From NCBI GenBank assembly GCA_947624975.1, contig CANQMP010000017.1, positions 1-38,940 on the forward strand: 38,940 nt of DNA. The letters run 5' to 3'. This stretch comes from Candidatus Gastranaerophilales bacterium. Its GTDB lineage: Bacteria; Cyanobacteriota; Vampirovibrionia; Gastranaerophilales; Gastranaerophilaceae. The position numbers were made by a program, and so were the translations under genes. The notes under the pieces are model-generated. The model was not told where the DNA came from and did no database searches. It saw nothing but the letters and a program-made list of their open reading frames with translations. Below, piece by piece: positions 7,981 to 16,169 of this stretch (position 1 is its first letter; every line of letters begins with the position of its first letter).

Positions 7981-8343
7981 TTATCTCAAATACTGTTCAA
8001 CTTTCTTAACTACATCATCTAATTCAAAGGGTTTTGTAATATATTCATCCGCACCGGTTTCTTCGCCGATTTGTTTATCTTCTTCCTGCGAACGTGCCGT
8101 AACCATTAAAATCGGTATATCTTTGTACTTTTTGTCGTATTTAAGCAGTCTGCTTATTTTATAGCCGTTAATTTTCGGCATCATAACATCAAGAATAATC
8201 AAATCAGGAACGATTTCTTTTGCGAGCCTCAACCCGTCCTCACCGTTAAAAGCACAATAGCAGTTGAAATCCGCAGCCTCAAGCACAAATTTCAAACTTT
8301 CCACAATATCTTGTTCATCATCAACAATTAAAATCTTCTTCAT
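7981..8343 (-). CDS. Single-domain response regulator (CheY/PilH-like)
   Basis: 120 aa, only a receiver domain: acidic pocket D8-D9, phosphoacceptor D52 in LIILDVMMP, T82 and K104-P105 all present, so it should be phosphorylatable. There is no output domain. It sits between a hybrid-like sensor kinase and a degenerate pilus-type ATPase on the same strand, so the ATPase or pilus machinery is its likely target. AGGGG lies upstream of the ATG, and an extra extended -10 element precedes the gene. Confidence 0.95.
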   Translation of the reverse strand: MKKILIVDDEQDIVESLKFVLEAADFNCYCAFNGEDGLRLAKEIVPDLIILDVMMPKINGYKISRLLKYDKKYKDIPILMVTARSQEEDKQIGEETGADEYITKPFELDDVVKKVEQYLR

Positions 8344-8361
8344 AAATTCCCCTTTGCTGAC

Positions 8362-8370
8362 ATTATACCA
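8362..8370 (-). promoter_or_regulatory. Internal extended -10 promoter before the response regulator
   Basis: Minus strand TGGTATAAT (8370-8362) lies in the 61-nt gap between kinase and regulator genes. It would give a leader of about 12 nt that still contains AGGGG, letting regulator and ATPase be transcribed without the kinase. Confidence 0.5.
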
Positions 8371-8404
8371 TATTTATAATCTTCTTGTATATTGTTAAAT
8401 TTTG

Positions 8405-10075
8405 TTAAACTGACACAGGCTCTCTGACAACAGGGATTATAAAATAGAATTTTGACCCTTTGTTAAGCTCACTGTCGCACCAGATAGCACCTTTGTGGGC
8501 TTCGAGAAGCTGTTTTGCGATCGGAAGTCCCAAGCCCGTACCGCCCGCTTTGCGTGAAAGTGAATTTTCGATTTGTGCGAACTTATCAAATGCACGGAGC
8601 AAATCTTTTGACTCCATTCCGATACCCTCATCTTCAACGCAAACCTGAATGTATTCTCCCGAAAGCGGCGAAATTTCTTCTCTAAATATTTTATTAATTT
8701 TCACGGAATTTCCGTCGACAAGTTTTGAAGTTATTTTAACGGTTTTATTTTCGGGTGTAAATTTTATTGCATTAGAAACGAGGTTTGTCAAAACTTGTTC
8801 AAGTCTTTGCGAATCAGCCGAAATTTCCGGAAGATTATCGCTTTCTTCGCTCAAAAGCGTAAGCCCTTTGCTTTTTGCGACCTCCGAGAGTGCGTTTTTA
8901 ACGTAACCGATTACGGTGTTGATATTTGTCGGTGCAAAATTGAAATCCATTTTGCCTGCTTCAATTTTAGATAAATCAAGCAGGTCATTGATAATCCCCG
9001 AAAGTCTTTTACAATTTCGTTTTGCCATAGTCAAAAATTTATCCGCAGAAGATGTCACTTCTCCGCATTTTCCGCTCATTAAAATGTCCAGAGAATTCTT
9101 TATCGACGTAAGCGGAGTCCTTAATTCGTGCGAAACTATCGAGATAAATTCGGATTTCAAACGCTCAAGTTTTTCGAGTTTTGCGTTTGTTTCAATTAAT
9201 TCCTGATACAAAGAGGCACTTTTTAAAGGCAGCGTAACCTGCTGTGCTATAGTTTGAAAACAGGTTGCATCTTCAGGTGAAAAAGAAGTTTCTTTGAAAA
9301 TTTCGATGCACCCGAAGAAGTTTTCCCCCAAACTAATCGGTGCAAACATGTTGTCATACTGAAAAAGCGTGAAAGTAAATCTGTTTGCGGGATATTTGAC
9401 ATGTTTTTCGACTTTAAGAGTTTCAATATCAAATTTTATCGGGGCTTTGCCTTCTTCAAAACACGAATTGTAATTCAGTATTGTACGGAATTTTATTGCG
9501 GAAATGAGTTCATCGGAAAGTTCATAAAGCGAATTCAAAATCAAAACGGGTTCATTTTCTGCAAGCGAAAGCGTGCAGGTAAGCGAAAAACTTAAAGCCT
9601 TATCAAGCCCTTCAATCATATATTTTATCAACTTTGACTTTTCAAGTGTGCCTGCAAACTGCGAACTTGTCGAATAAAGTGCGTTCAGTCTGTACAAGCT
9701 GTCTGCCAAATCTCTGTTTGAATTTGCAAGCATTTCAAGAGAATTTTTTGTTCTTAAATTAACGCTTATCGTTGAGAGAATAAGTTCATCCGACATTTCA
9801 TCGGTTATAAAAGCGTTTGAATACTTTGTTACATCTTTATCAAGCCTGCCTGATGAAACCCAATAAATAATTATCGCATTTTCATTGACCGATTTAATTT
9901 TTTTGTTTAAATCTCTAAGTCCCTCATATTGAGCATCTTCGATAATTATATCCGCTAATGCGGAATTCTCATGCAAATTATCCGTGCCGAGAAGTTCATA
10001 AGTGCTTTTGTTAAAAATATTTTTAAACTTATCGACTTTTGATTTATCTTCACTTACAAGTAAAACCCTAATCAT
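8405..10075 (-). CDS. Soluble sensor histidine kinase with N-terminal receiver-like and GAF-like regions
   Basis: 556 aa from the ATG at 10075; a frame extension to a TTG at 10102 is less likely. Residues 1-110 look like a receiver fold (IRVLLVSED start), probably a pseudo-receiver because no standard LDxxMP phosphosite is seen. Residues about 140-290 fit a GAF domain, then a short coiled coil leads to HisKA with the H box SIVSHELRTPLTSIKNS (phospho-His H316), N box (LVSNAIKFTP), G1 (DEGIGM) and G2 (GGTGLGLPIA). No membrane segment is present, so it senses a cytoplasmic cue. It is the first gene of the kinase-regulator-ATPase operon. TGCTAAAAT ends seven bases before the ATG and there is no Shine-Dalgarno, suggesting a leaderless mRNA. 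Confidence 0.92.
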   Translation of the reverse strand: MIRVLLVSEDKSKVDKFKNIFNKSTYELLGTDNLHENSALADIIIEDAQYEGLRDLNKKIKSVNENAIIIYWVSSGRLDKDVTKYSNAFITDEMSDELILSTISVNLRTKNSLEMLANSNRDLADSLYRLNALYSTSSQFAGTLEKSKLIKYMIEGLDKALSFSLTCTLSLAENEPVLILNSLYELSDELISAIKFRTILNYNSCFEEGKAPIKFDIETLKVEKHVKYPANRFTFTLFQYDNMFAPISLGENFFGCIEIFKETSFSPEDATCFQTIAQQVTLPLKSASLYQELIETNAKLEKLERLKSEFISIVSHELRTPLTSIKNSLDILMSGKCGEVTSSADKFLTMAKRNCKRLSGIINDLLDLSKIEAGKMDFNFAPTNINTVIGYVKNALSEVAKSKGLTLLSEESDNLPEISADSQRLEQVLTNLVSNAIKFTPENKTVKITSKLVDGNSVKINKIFREEISPLSGEYIQVCVEDEGIGMESKDLLRAFDKFAQIENSLSRKAGGTGLGLPIAKQLLEAHKGAIWCDSELNKGSKFYFIIPVVREPVSV

Positions 10076-10111
10076 AATATAAATTTTAGCAGGATTTTGC
10101 AATATAGCAAA

Positions 10112-12325
10112 TTATTTAGATTTGTTATTATTTTTATTCGTTTTATTTTTTTGTTTACCGTTGTTTTTTCTTGGCGAATTCGGCAGAGAATAAGAAGTTT
10201 GGATACGTTTTACGCTGTAAACATCAGGTATTGCCTGAATACTCAGAATAACTTTTTTCAAAGTTTCGATATTATCAAGTTCCATGCCGATTTCAATAAT
10301 TCCGATTTTGCCGTTTTTGGATTTAACGTTTGCGTAAGTGATATTTGTGTTGTTATCCGAAACGGCAGCGATAATATCTTTTAAAAGCCCAATTTTTTCG
10401 GCTGTTTCAACACGAATTGTAGTGTTATAAGTTTTATTTACGTTATCTCCCGACCATTTAATCTCCATTAACCTTTCGGGTTCAATGTGTTCAAGTGTCG
10501 GGCAATCAATTCTGTGAACGGTAACGCCTTTTGCTCTGGTTACAACACCCACGATGGGTTCACCCGGAATTGGTGAACAGCATTTTGCTATTGAATACAA
10601 AAGCCCTTCAAGTCCTATTATATCTTTTTCAGATTTTCTTTTCTGTCCGCCGTGAAATTCCGGAGATTTCGGGCTGTCAGGTTTTTTAAGTTTATTTATA
10701 ATCTTATTTACGGTCGTTTCGCCGTAACCCAGAGCGGCAAACAAGTCATCCGACGACAAATAATTCATCTGTCTTGCGACTTTGTCAAGCTTGCCCGATT
10801 TAACATATTCGTCAAAAACTGCCTTGGTAAGTTCATGTTCAAGGTTTGCACGACCGACTTCAATATGTTCTTCACGGTTGTTTTTCTTAAACCACTGTTT
10901 AATCTTTGACGCAGCTTGTTTTGTTACAACAAAATTTAACCAATCGAGTCTTGGAGAAGGCGTTTTAGAGGTAAGAATTTCTACGATATCGCCGTTATGA
11001 AGTTTCGTATCAAGCTGGGCAATTCTTCCGTTAATCAAAGCTCCGACTGTTTTATTGCCGACTTCCGAGTGAATTCTGTAGGCAAAATCAACGGGTGTAG
11101 CGTTAACGGGAAGGTCAAAAACATCTCCGTTCGGCGTAAACGCAAAAACCTGATCCGAAAACAAATCTATTTTAACGGAATTTACAAAATCTTCAGCGGA
11201 TGTAACCTCTTTATTGTACTCAACGAGCTTTCTCATCCACGAAAACTGAATATCAGCAGGGTTGTTAGCTTTTTCGGAGCCTTTTTCCTTATAACGCCAG
11301 TGTGCCGCAACACCGTATTCGGCAATTTCGTGCATTTCCCATGTTCTTATTTGAACTTCAAGCGGTTTGGAACGAGGTCCTATGACTGATGTGTGAAGCG
11401 ATTGGTACATGTTGCCTTTGGGCATGGCAATGTAATCTTTAAATCTTCCGGGTATAGGCTTAAACTGCGAGTGAATTAATCCCAAAACTTCGTAGCATTC
11501 CTTTTCCGTATCAACGATTACACGTACCGCCGTAATGTCGTAAAGGTCATGGAAAGCGATGTTTAACCGTTTCATTTTACTGTAAATACTGTAATAATGC
11601 TTTGCACGCCCCGTAATTTGTGCGTTAATTCCGCTTTTTTTGACATCTTGGGAAATTTTATCTATTAAAAGCTTAACCGTTGCTTCTCTTTCTGATTTGG
11701 TTTGAGCGACAAGCTGAGCTATTTCAAAGTATTTGTCGGGTTCAAGATATCTCAAAGACAAATCCTCAAGTTCCGCTTTTATACGTCCGATACCGAGTCT
11801 GTTGGCAAGCGGAGCGAAAATATCAAGAGTTTCACGGGCAATTTTCTGCTGTTTGTTTGCCGCCATAAAGTTCAGAGTTCTCATATTGTGAAGTCTGTCG
11901 GCAAGTTTTAAAAACACGACTCTGATATCATTTGCCATCGCAATCAATAATCTTCGGAAATTTTCCGCCTGACGTTCTTCATTAGACTTGAATTGCAATT
12001 TGCCGAGTTTTGTAACCCCTTGCACAAGCGTCAAAACGTCTTTTCCGAAAAGTGTTTCAATTTCTTCGGGTTTTGTGTCGGTATCTTCCAAAATATCATG
12101 CAAAAAAGCCGCCATAAGCGTATGAGAATCAACCTTTAAACCCACAAGTATTTTCGCTACCTCAACGGGATGGATAATATAAGGTTCTTCGGAAATTCTA
12201 TACTGACCGTCGTGCAAACGCTTTGCAAACAAAAAGGCTTTCTCTATATCGGAAATTTCCTCTTGACTTCTGCCCTGTGCGATAAGCTCATTTTTTATAT
12301 CTTCAAAAAGCGGTTTTTCACTCAT
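10112..12325 (-). CDS. rel: Bifunctional (p)ppGpp synthetase/hydrolase (RelA/SpoT family)
   Basis: 737 aa with all Rel domains in order: HD hydrolase about 25-175 (H52, H76-D77, E80-D81, D143-R144), synthetase about 235-345 (YDITAVRVIV, then DYIAMPKGNMYQSLHTS and VQIRT), TGS about 395-455, a Cys/His zinc-finger-like region about 590-610 and a C-terminal ACT domain about 655-725. Hydrolase and synthetase motifs both look intact, so it should make and degrade the alarmone in response to starvation at the ribosome. The Lys/Asn-rich last 20 residues are unstructured. A good promoter lies so close to the ATG that the 5' leader would be three bases or fewer, and there is no Shine-Dalgarno. Confidence 0.97.
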   Translation of the reverse strand: MSEKPLFEDIKNELIAQGRSQEEISDIEKAFLFAKRLHDGQYRISEEPYIIHPVEVAKILVGLKVDSHTLMAAFLHDILEDTDTKPEEIETLFGKDVLTLVQGVTKLGKLQFKSNEERQAENFRRLLIAMANDIRVVFLKLADRLHNMRTLNFMAANKQQKIARETLDIFAPLANRLGIGRIKAELEDLSLRYLEPDKYFEIAQLVAQTKSEREATVKLLIDKISQDVKKSGINAQITGRAKHYYSIYSKMKRLNIAFHDLYDITAVRVIVDTEKECYEVLGLIHSQFKPIPGRFKDYIAMPKGNMYQSLHTSVIGPRSKPLEVQIRTWEMHEIAEYGVAAHWRYKEKGSEKANNPADIQFSWMRKLVEYNKEVTSAEDFVNSVKIDLFSDQVFAFTPNGDVFDLPVNATPVDFAYRIHSEVGNKTVGALINGRIAQLDTKLHNGDIVEILTSKTPSPRLDWLNFVVTKQAASKIKQWFKKNNREEHIEVGRANLEHELTKAVFDEYVKSGKLDKVARQMNYLSSDDLFAALGYGETTVNKIINKLKKPDSPKSPEFHGGQKRKSEKDIIGLEGLLYSIAKCCSPIPGEPIVGVVTRAKGVTVHRIDCPTLEHIEPERLMEIKWSGDNVNKTYNTTIRVETAEKIGLLKDIIAAVSDNNTNITYANVKSKNGKIGIIEIGMELDNIETLKKVILSIQAIPDVYSVKRIQTSYSLPNSPRKNNGKQKNKTNKNNNKSK

Positions 12326-12334
12326 GATATAATC

Positions 12335-12363
12335 ATAATACAGATTTTATTCAAATTTTTCAA
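12335..12363 (-). promoter_or_regulatory. Promoter of rel
   Basis: -35 TTGAAA (12363-12358), 17-nt spacer, -10 TATTAT (12340-12335), nine bases before the rel ATG. The expected start falls within a few bases of the ATG. Confidence 0.6.
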
Positions 12364-12381
12364 GTATTTGAGGGAAAAAAA

Positions 12382-12669
12382 ATGATTAAAGAAATTAACG
12401 ACGGTTTGCTGATATCTCTGAAAATATCGCCAAATTCATCAAAAAACGAGATTATAAAAGACTCACAGGGGCTAAAAATAAAGATTACGGCACAACCTAT
12501 TGAAGGAAAAGCAAACAAAGCCTTAATTGAATATCTTTCAAAAAAATTTAAAATCCCTAAATCTTCATTCGAGATAGTGAAAGGCGAAACCTCGAAAGAC
12601 AAGACAATACTTGTAAAAAACATTGACGATGAGAAAAAGCAAGAAGTTAAAGAAATGTTAAGATTTTAA
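12382..12669 (+). CDS. YggU/DUF167 family protein
   Basis: 95 aa matching the DUF167 (YggU) fold: KISPNSSKNEII at the start and the family hallmark TAQPIEGKANKALIEYLSK in the middle, then the GETSKDKTILVK strand. The biochemical role of the family is unknown. GAGGG (12370-12374) precedes the ATG. It is divergent from rel, with the two promoter regions overlapping in the 56-nt gap. Confidence 0.93.
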   Translation: MIKEINDGLLISLKISPNSSKNEIIKDSQGLKIKITAQPIEGKANKALIEYLSKKFKIPKSSFEIVKGETSKDKTILVKNIDDEKKQEVKEMLRF

Positions 12670-12725
12670 AAAAAATAGCAAAAAATATTTTTTATGTTTT
12701 TTATATCATACGAAAGGAAAACAGT

Positions 12726-13256
12726 ATGGAAACTAATTTTAATTTATCATTTCAGGCAAATGTTCCTGCATCATTGAAAAATACTTTACGAAACGAAGCA
12801 CTTGACAAAGGCCCTCAAATATTGAAACATCTGAACAAAAAAATCAGAACGGTTGAAAAATGGGGCGACAAAAACAGTGTATTGGGTTTGGCATTCGATA
12901 TGTCGAAAAATACGCGAACATTGTCTTTGGATAACAAAAACTTATCCGGTATGTACGGTTCATGCCTTCCCGAAAGCAAAAAAGGAATACTTTCAGCTTT
13001 TATGAGATTAAAAAAGAAAGATGTTTTAAATGCCGAAAAAGAAATTTCCGAGTTGGTTAAAAATAATCAGAAAGATTTAGTTGTAAAGGCATTAAAAAAT
13101 CCGAATTTAATGGAAAAAATTGCGGGAAAACAAAAGCCTTCAGCTGCGGAGTTAATAACAATCGTTGAAAAAATGCCGGAATCAAAAGTGTGTGATTTGC
13201 GCTTTGGACTTGACGAATTCAAATCCGATGACAAAATTTTGAATTTTAATATTTAA
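12726..13256 (+). CDS. Unknown protein with N-terminal NLSFQA motif
   Basis: 176 aa, not recognised. It begins METNFNLSFQANVPASLKN, carrying the NLSFQA signature at residues 6-11, and continues as a mostly alpha-helical soluble protein with no signal peptide or membrane segment. AAAGGA (12713-12718) gives a good start. A shared terminator follows at 13269-13293. It lies in a run of genes apparently restricted to this lineage (this one, 13321-13617, 13713-15149). Confidence 0.75.
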   Translation: METNFNLSFQANVPASLKNTLRNEALDKGPQILKHLNKKIRTVEKWGDKNSVLGLAFDMSKNTRTLSLDNKNLSGMYGSCLPESKKGILSAFMRLKKKDVLNAEKEISELVKNNQKDLVVKALKNPNLMEKIAGKQKPSAAELITIVEKMPESKVCDLRFGLDEFKSDDKILNFNI

Positions 13257-13268
13257 CCCAATATAAAT

Positions 13269-13293
13269 AAAAAGCCCCTTTAGGGGGGCTTTC
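13269..13293. terminator. Bidirectional terminator
   Basis: Stem AAAGCCCC (13271-13278) and GGGGCTTT (13285-13292), loop of six. Reading the minus strand it is followed by TTTATTTAT, so it mainly terminates the gene at 13321-13617, but it also lies just after the plus-strand gene at 12726-13256. Confidence 0.85.
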
Positions 13294-13320
13294 TATCGTA
13301 TTTGTATAGACAAAGAAGAA

Positions 13321-13617
13321 TTAAAAATGCATATCAAAAGATGAAGGCATACCGTTAATTTTTTCATCTTCCATTCTCATTGCAGAACCGATTGTAAAGC
13401 TTTCGGCATACATTTTATTGATTTTGTAAGTCAAATCACCGCTGAATACTTCTTCATTTTCTTCCAAAAATTTAAACAGCGGTTCTGTCGGAGATTTTAC
13501 AATTCCTTCGAGCGTTTTACCTGCTTGTTTTAATGTTCTTTCACCGATTTCGGGAACTTTTACGTTCATACCGAACGGTTTATAAGGTCTGTTAAATGAT
13601 GCTCCGTTATCTGCCAT
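13321..13617 (-). CDS. Small unknown protein
   Basis: 98 aa, not recognised. N-terminus MADNGASFNRPYKPFGMNV contains a Ser-Phe pair reminiscent of, but not identical to, the SF-x-A signature of nearby proteins. The rest is charged and helical without membrane segments or Cys. AAAAGG lies about eight bases before the ATG, and the gene ends at the hairpin at 13269-13293. The neighbouring HNH-type genes are on the same strand but 95 bases away. Confidence 0.7.
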   Translation of the reverse strand: MADNGASFNRPYKPFGMNVKVPEIGERTLKQAGKTLEGIVKSPTEPLFKFLEENEEVFSGDLTYKINKMYAESFTIGSAMRMEDEKINGMPSSFDMHF

Positions 13618-13712
13618 AATAATTTTCCTTTTAAACTAAGTACATTTAATATATCGGCAGGTTTAATCAAAAAGTTTAAAGTTTTAAACGCATTTTTTAC
13701 AATTGTTAATAA

Positions 13713-15149
13713 TTAAACATTTACATCGGGGATATATCGCAATTTTTTATGCGAATCAATTTTGATACTGCTCTGGCGTTTAAATATTTTCAGCATTTCT
13801 TTTGTATCTTCAAAGCTGAAATAGCCTTTATTTGACAGGTCTATAATATCTCTCCAATACTTGTTTGCATTATCTGCGGGGAAAAGCTTAAAGAAAGTTT
13901 TCATATTTACGCTTTGACGCTTATTATTGCATCTTTTGCAAGCGTACGCCCAATTTTTCAGAGCATCAACTCCGCCCTCTGAAGATGGTTTCATGTGTTC
14001 AACGGTGATTACTGAGGGTTCTAAGAGATTTGTACCGATTGTGTCGGAGGAAGCTTCGTCATGTTTTAGAATAAAAGCATGAATACTTGTTTCGGATGTC
14101 GGCAATTCTTCCGCCAATTTACAGATTTTTGCTCTGAGTTTTGTGTCGTCTAAATCTTTCAATACATCGTATAAATCGTGAGAAAATGCTTTATTACTGA
14201 ATTTCCCCGCAACGGGAACACCATCTAAGCGTTTTTGTGAATCTTCGCAAAGTTTCACGATATCGTCTCTGTTAAGCCTTGAAGCGGTATTTTTTATATT
14301 TTGGATAATTAAATACTTAGCTTTTAAACGTGATTTTTTAACATGTTTACCTATCCGGTAATTAGGATTATCGAGATTATATGCGATTGCATCATTGATT
14401 CTTTCGACTGCTTCCGAACTTATGTCGGCTTCATTGTCTTTTAATTCGGGAATCGTCAGAATATTTGTAAGTTTTTTAATTTTTTTTACGTCTTTATCAT
14501 TATTATTGAGTGATTTAGTAATTTTGCTCACCTTATAGCTGAAATCTTTTGCGCTGAATTCTTCTACATGAGGGATTTTTAACAATCTGCACGTGTTTTT
14601 CATGATAAGAGCATCCAATTTTTCCTGATATTCGGGCAGAAGCTCTTTTGAAAGCTTGAGGATTTTATTCAAAACAGGGGTCTGCAATTCAAGCAACTTT
14701 TTATTTGACTGAACTGCAAGAATTTTTATAACATTGCTCAAATGTGCATCAGGCGATTTTTTGCTAATGTTGTCGATTATTTCAAATAATTTGTATTCTG
14801 TACCGCGGAGACTCGTTTTATAAGGCTTTAGCACACGTACAAATGTTTTTATAGGCGCTTGAAAAACTTTATCTTTCTTCCACTTATCAATCATGGAATT
14901 ATCAAAAGTCAGCCGGCTATTACAATAAATACAGTGTACTTTCTTTTTTATTCCGAGTTGTTTGAAAGCTTTATGTGATTCTATCACAGGGAATTTTTGA
15001 GCCTGAAACGAAACTGAATCCTTTGCAAAAGCCTTGTGAGAATTCTGAAGCTCATAATTCTCTTTGAAATGCGGATATATCAAATAATTTTGAATAACGG
15101 GCATAATTCTCATACATGTATTAATGCCCGTAAAAAAATTTTTTGCCAA
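13713..15149 (-). CDS. Split HNH-type nuclease-like protein (long form)
   Basis: 478 aa counted from a TTG at 15149; an ATG at 15113 (residue 13) is an alternative and neither has a clear Shine-Dalgarno. Residues 46-50 are VSFQA, the shared signature. A CxxC (C73-IY-C76) is followed only 308 residues later by an HNH-like half: VEHMKPSSEGG (H385), ALKNWAYACKRCNNKR (N399, C404, C407). In ordinary HNH proteins the first CxxC lies some 15-30 residues before the His. The intervening region is all-helical. The segment AFILKHD...IGTNLLEPSV aligns clearly with the next gene (15180-16133), so they are paralogues. Nuclease activity is an inference. The metal-binding and catalytic His residues look intact. 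Confidence 0.78.
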   Translation of the reverse strand: MAKNFFTGINTCMRIMPVIQNYLIYPHFKENYELQNSHKAFAKDSVSFQAQKFPVIESHKAFKQLGIKKKVHCIYCNSRLTFDNSMIDKWKKDKVFQAPIKTFVRVLKPYKTSLRGTEYKLFEIIDNISKKSPDAHLSNVIKILAVQSNKKLLELQTPVLNKILKLSKELLPEYQEKLDALIMKNTCRLLKIPHVEEFSAKDFSYKVSKITKSLNNNDKDVKKIKKLTNILTIPELKDNEADISSEAVERINDAIAYNLDNPNYRIGKHVKKSRLKAKYLIIQNIKNTASRLNRDDIVKLCEDSQKRLDGVPVAGKFSNKAFSHDLYDVLKDLDDTKLRAKICKLAEELPTSETSIHAFILKHDEASSDTIGTNLLEPSVITVEHMKPSSEGGVDALKNWAYACKRCNNKRQSVNMKTFFKLFPADNANKYWRDIIDLSNKGYFSFEDTKEMLKIFKRQSSIKIDSHKKLRYIPDVNV

Positions 15150-15179
15150 TTTTTCTTAGGTTTGTAAATTATTTGTAAC

Positions 15180-16133
15180 TTAATCTTTTAAAGCCTCGAT
15201 ATCAAGGTTAATCATTTCACACGAAAGTTCTTTCAGAGTCTGAACGAGATTTTCAATGTAATCCTTTTTGCAAATATCTTTTTTACATAAAGATATCAGC
15301 TTATTAATCTGGATTTGAGCGTTTTCCGGCATATAAGGGTTTTCTTCGATTTGCACGGCAAGCGGATAGTGATGTCGTGAATTGTTGCAATATGAACATT
15401 CCAAAGCAAAATTTAACGAATTATTTTTACCGTTCAAACATTTCGGTTGAAGATGTTCAAATGTGCCGACGGAGGGATGAATAAGATTTAAGGCTATAAT
15501 ATCAGGTTTTTTTCTTGCGTTTTTAACGACAAAAGCACAGACTTCATCACTTGACCTTGGCAGTCTGCGGGAAATATTTATAATTTCATCTTTTATTTTC
15601 TGATTTTCATAGCCGTTTAAAATATTTTTGAGTTTGTGAATAAAAATTCTCCTTGAAAACGGTTTGTGCGGTTCGGGGTCAAAAATTATGTCGTTTGTCT
15701 TTATTATTAGTTTACGCAAAGCACGGGCTGTTCGCTTGGGCAAAATCCTTCTGTAAAAGCTGATTTTATTGAAGATGGAACTTTGAATTTTAACGAGTGC
15801 GAGTTCATGCACATCTTTCTTCATCAAAAGAAGTTGTTGAAAATTTTTATCGGGATACTTTTGTGCCATGCTTTTAAACATGTTAAAAACCTGTTTTTCA
15901 ACGGGATGCATAATATTTTCAAACGGCTCAAGAACGGGAATAACCTTTGATGCACTTGCGGCAAGCCTTTCATCTCCCAAAAGTTTAAGATAAACATCGG
16001 GATGAAGCATTTCCATACCGCAGCAAAGACAGGGAATGCGGTAATTCAGCAGGTTTTTGAGTTCCCTTCTTGTGAGCGGAATTTCTTTACATCGGAAAGA
16101 TTTATTATCGATTTTTAAAATTTTTTTCTCCAT
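15180..16133 (-). CDS. Split HNH-type nuclease-like protein (short form)
   Basis: 317 aa. The pair C35/C38 (PCLCCGMEM) is separated by about 189 residues from FEHLQPKCLNG (H227) and NFALECSYCNNSR (N241, C246, C249). It aligns with the longer paralogue at 13713-15149 in both halves, including AFVVKNARKKPDIIALNL just before the His. The helical insert is about 120 residues shorter. The start ATG at 16133 has no obvious Shine-Dalgarno; it lies 36 bases after the Hcp-like gene on the same strand. The shared layout of the two genes argues that the split zinc module is a family trait rather than an accident. Function unknown. Confidence 0.78.
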   Translation of the reverse strand: MEKKILKIDNKSFRCKEIPLTRRELKNLLNYRIPCLCCGMEMLHPDVYLKLLGDERLAASASKVIPVLEPFENIMHPVEKQVFNMFKSMAQKYPDKNFQQLLLMKKDVHELALVKIQSSIFNKISFYRRILPKRTARALRKLIIKTNDIIFDPEPHKPFSRRIFIHKLKNILNGYENQKIKDEIINISRRLPRSSDEVCAFVVKNARKKPDIIALNLIHPSVGTFEHLQPKCLNGKNNSLNFALECSYCNNSRHHYPLAVQIEENPYMPENAQIQINKLISLCKKDICKKDYIENLVQTLKELSCEMINLDIEALKD

Positions 16134-16169
16134 CCGATACTATTATTCCCAAATTCGGAACATTTTAAC

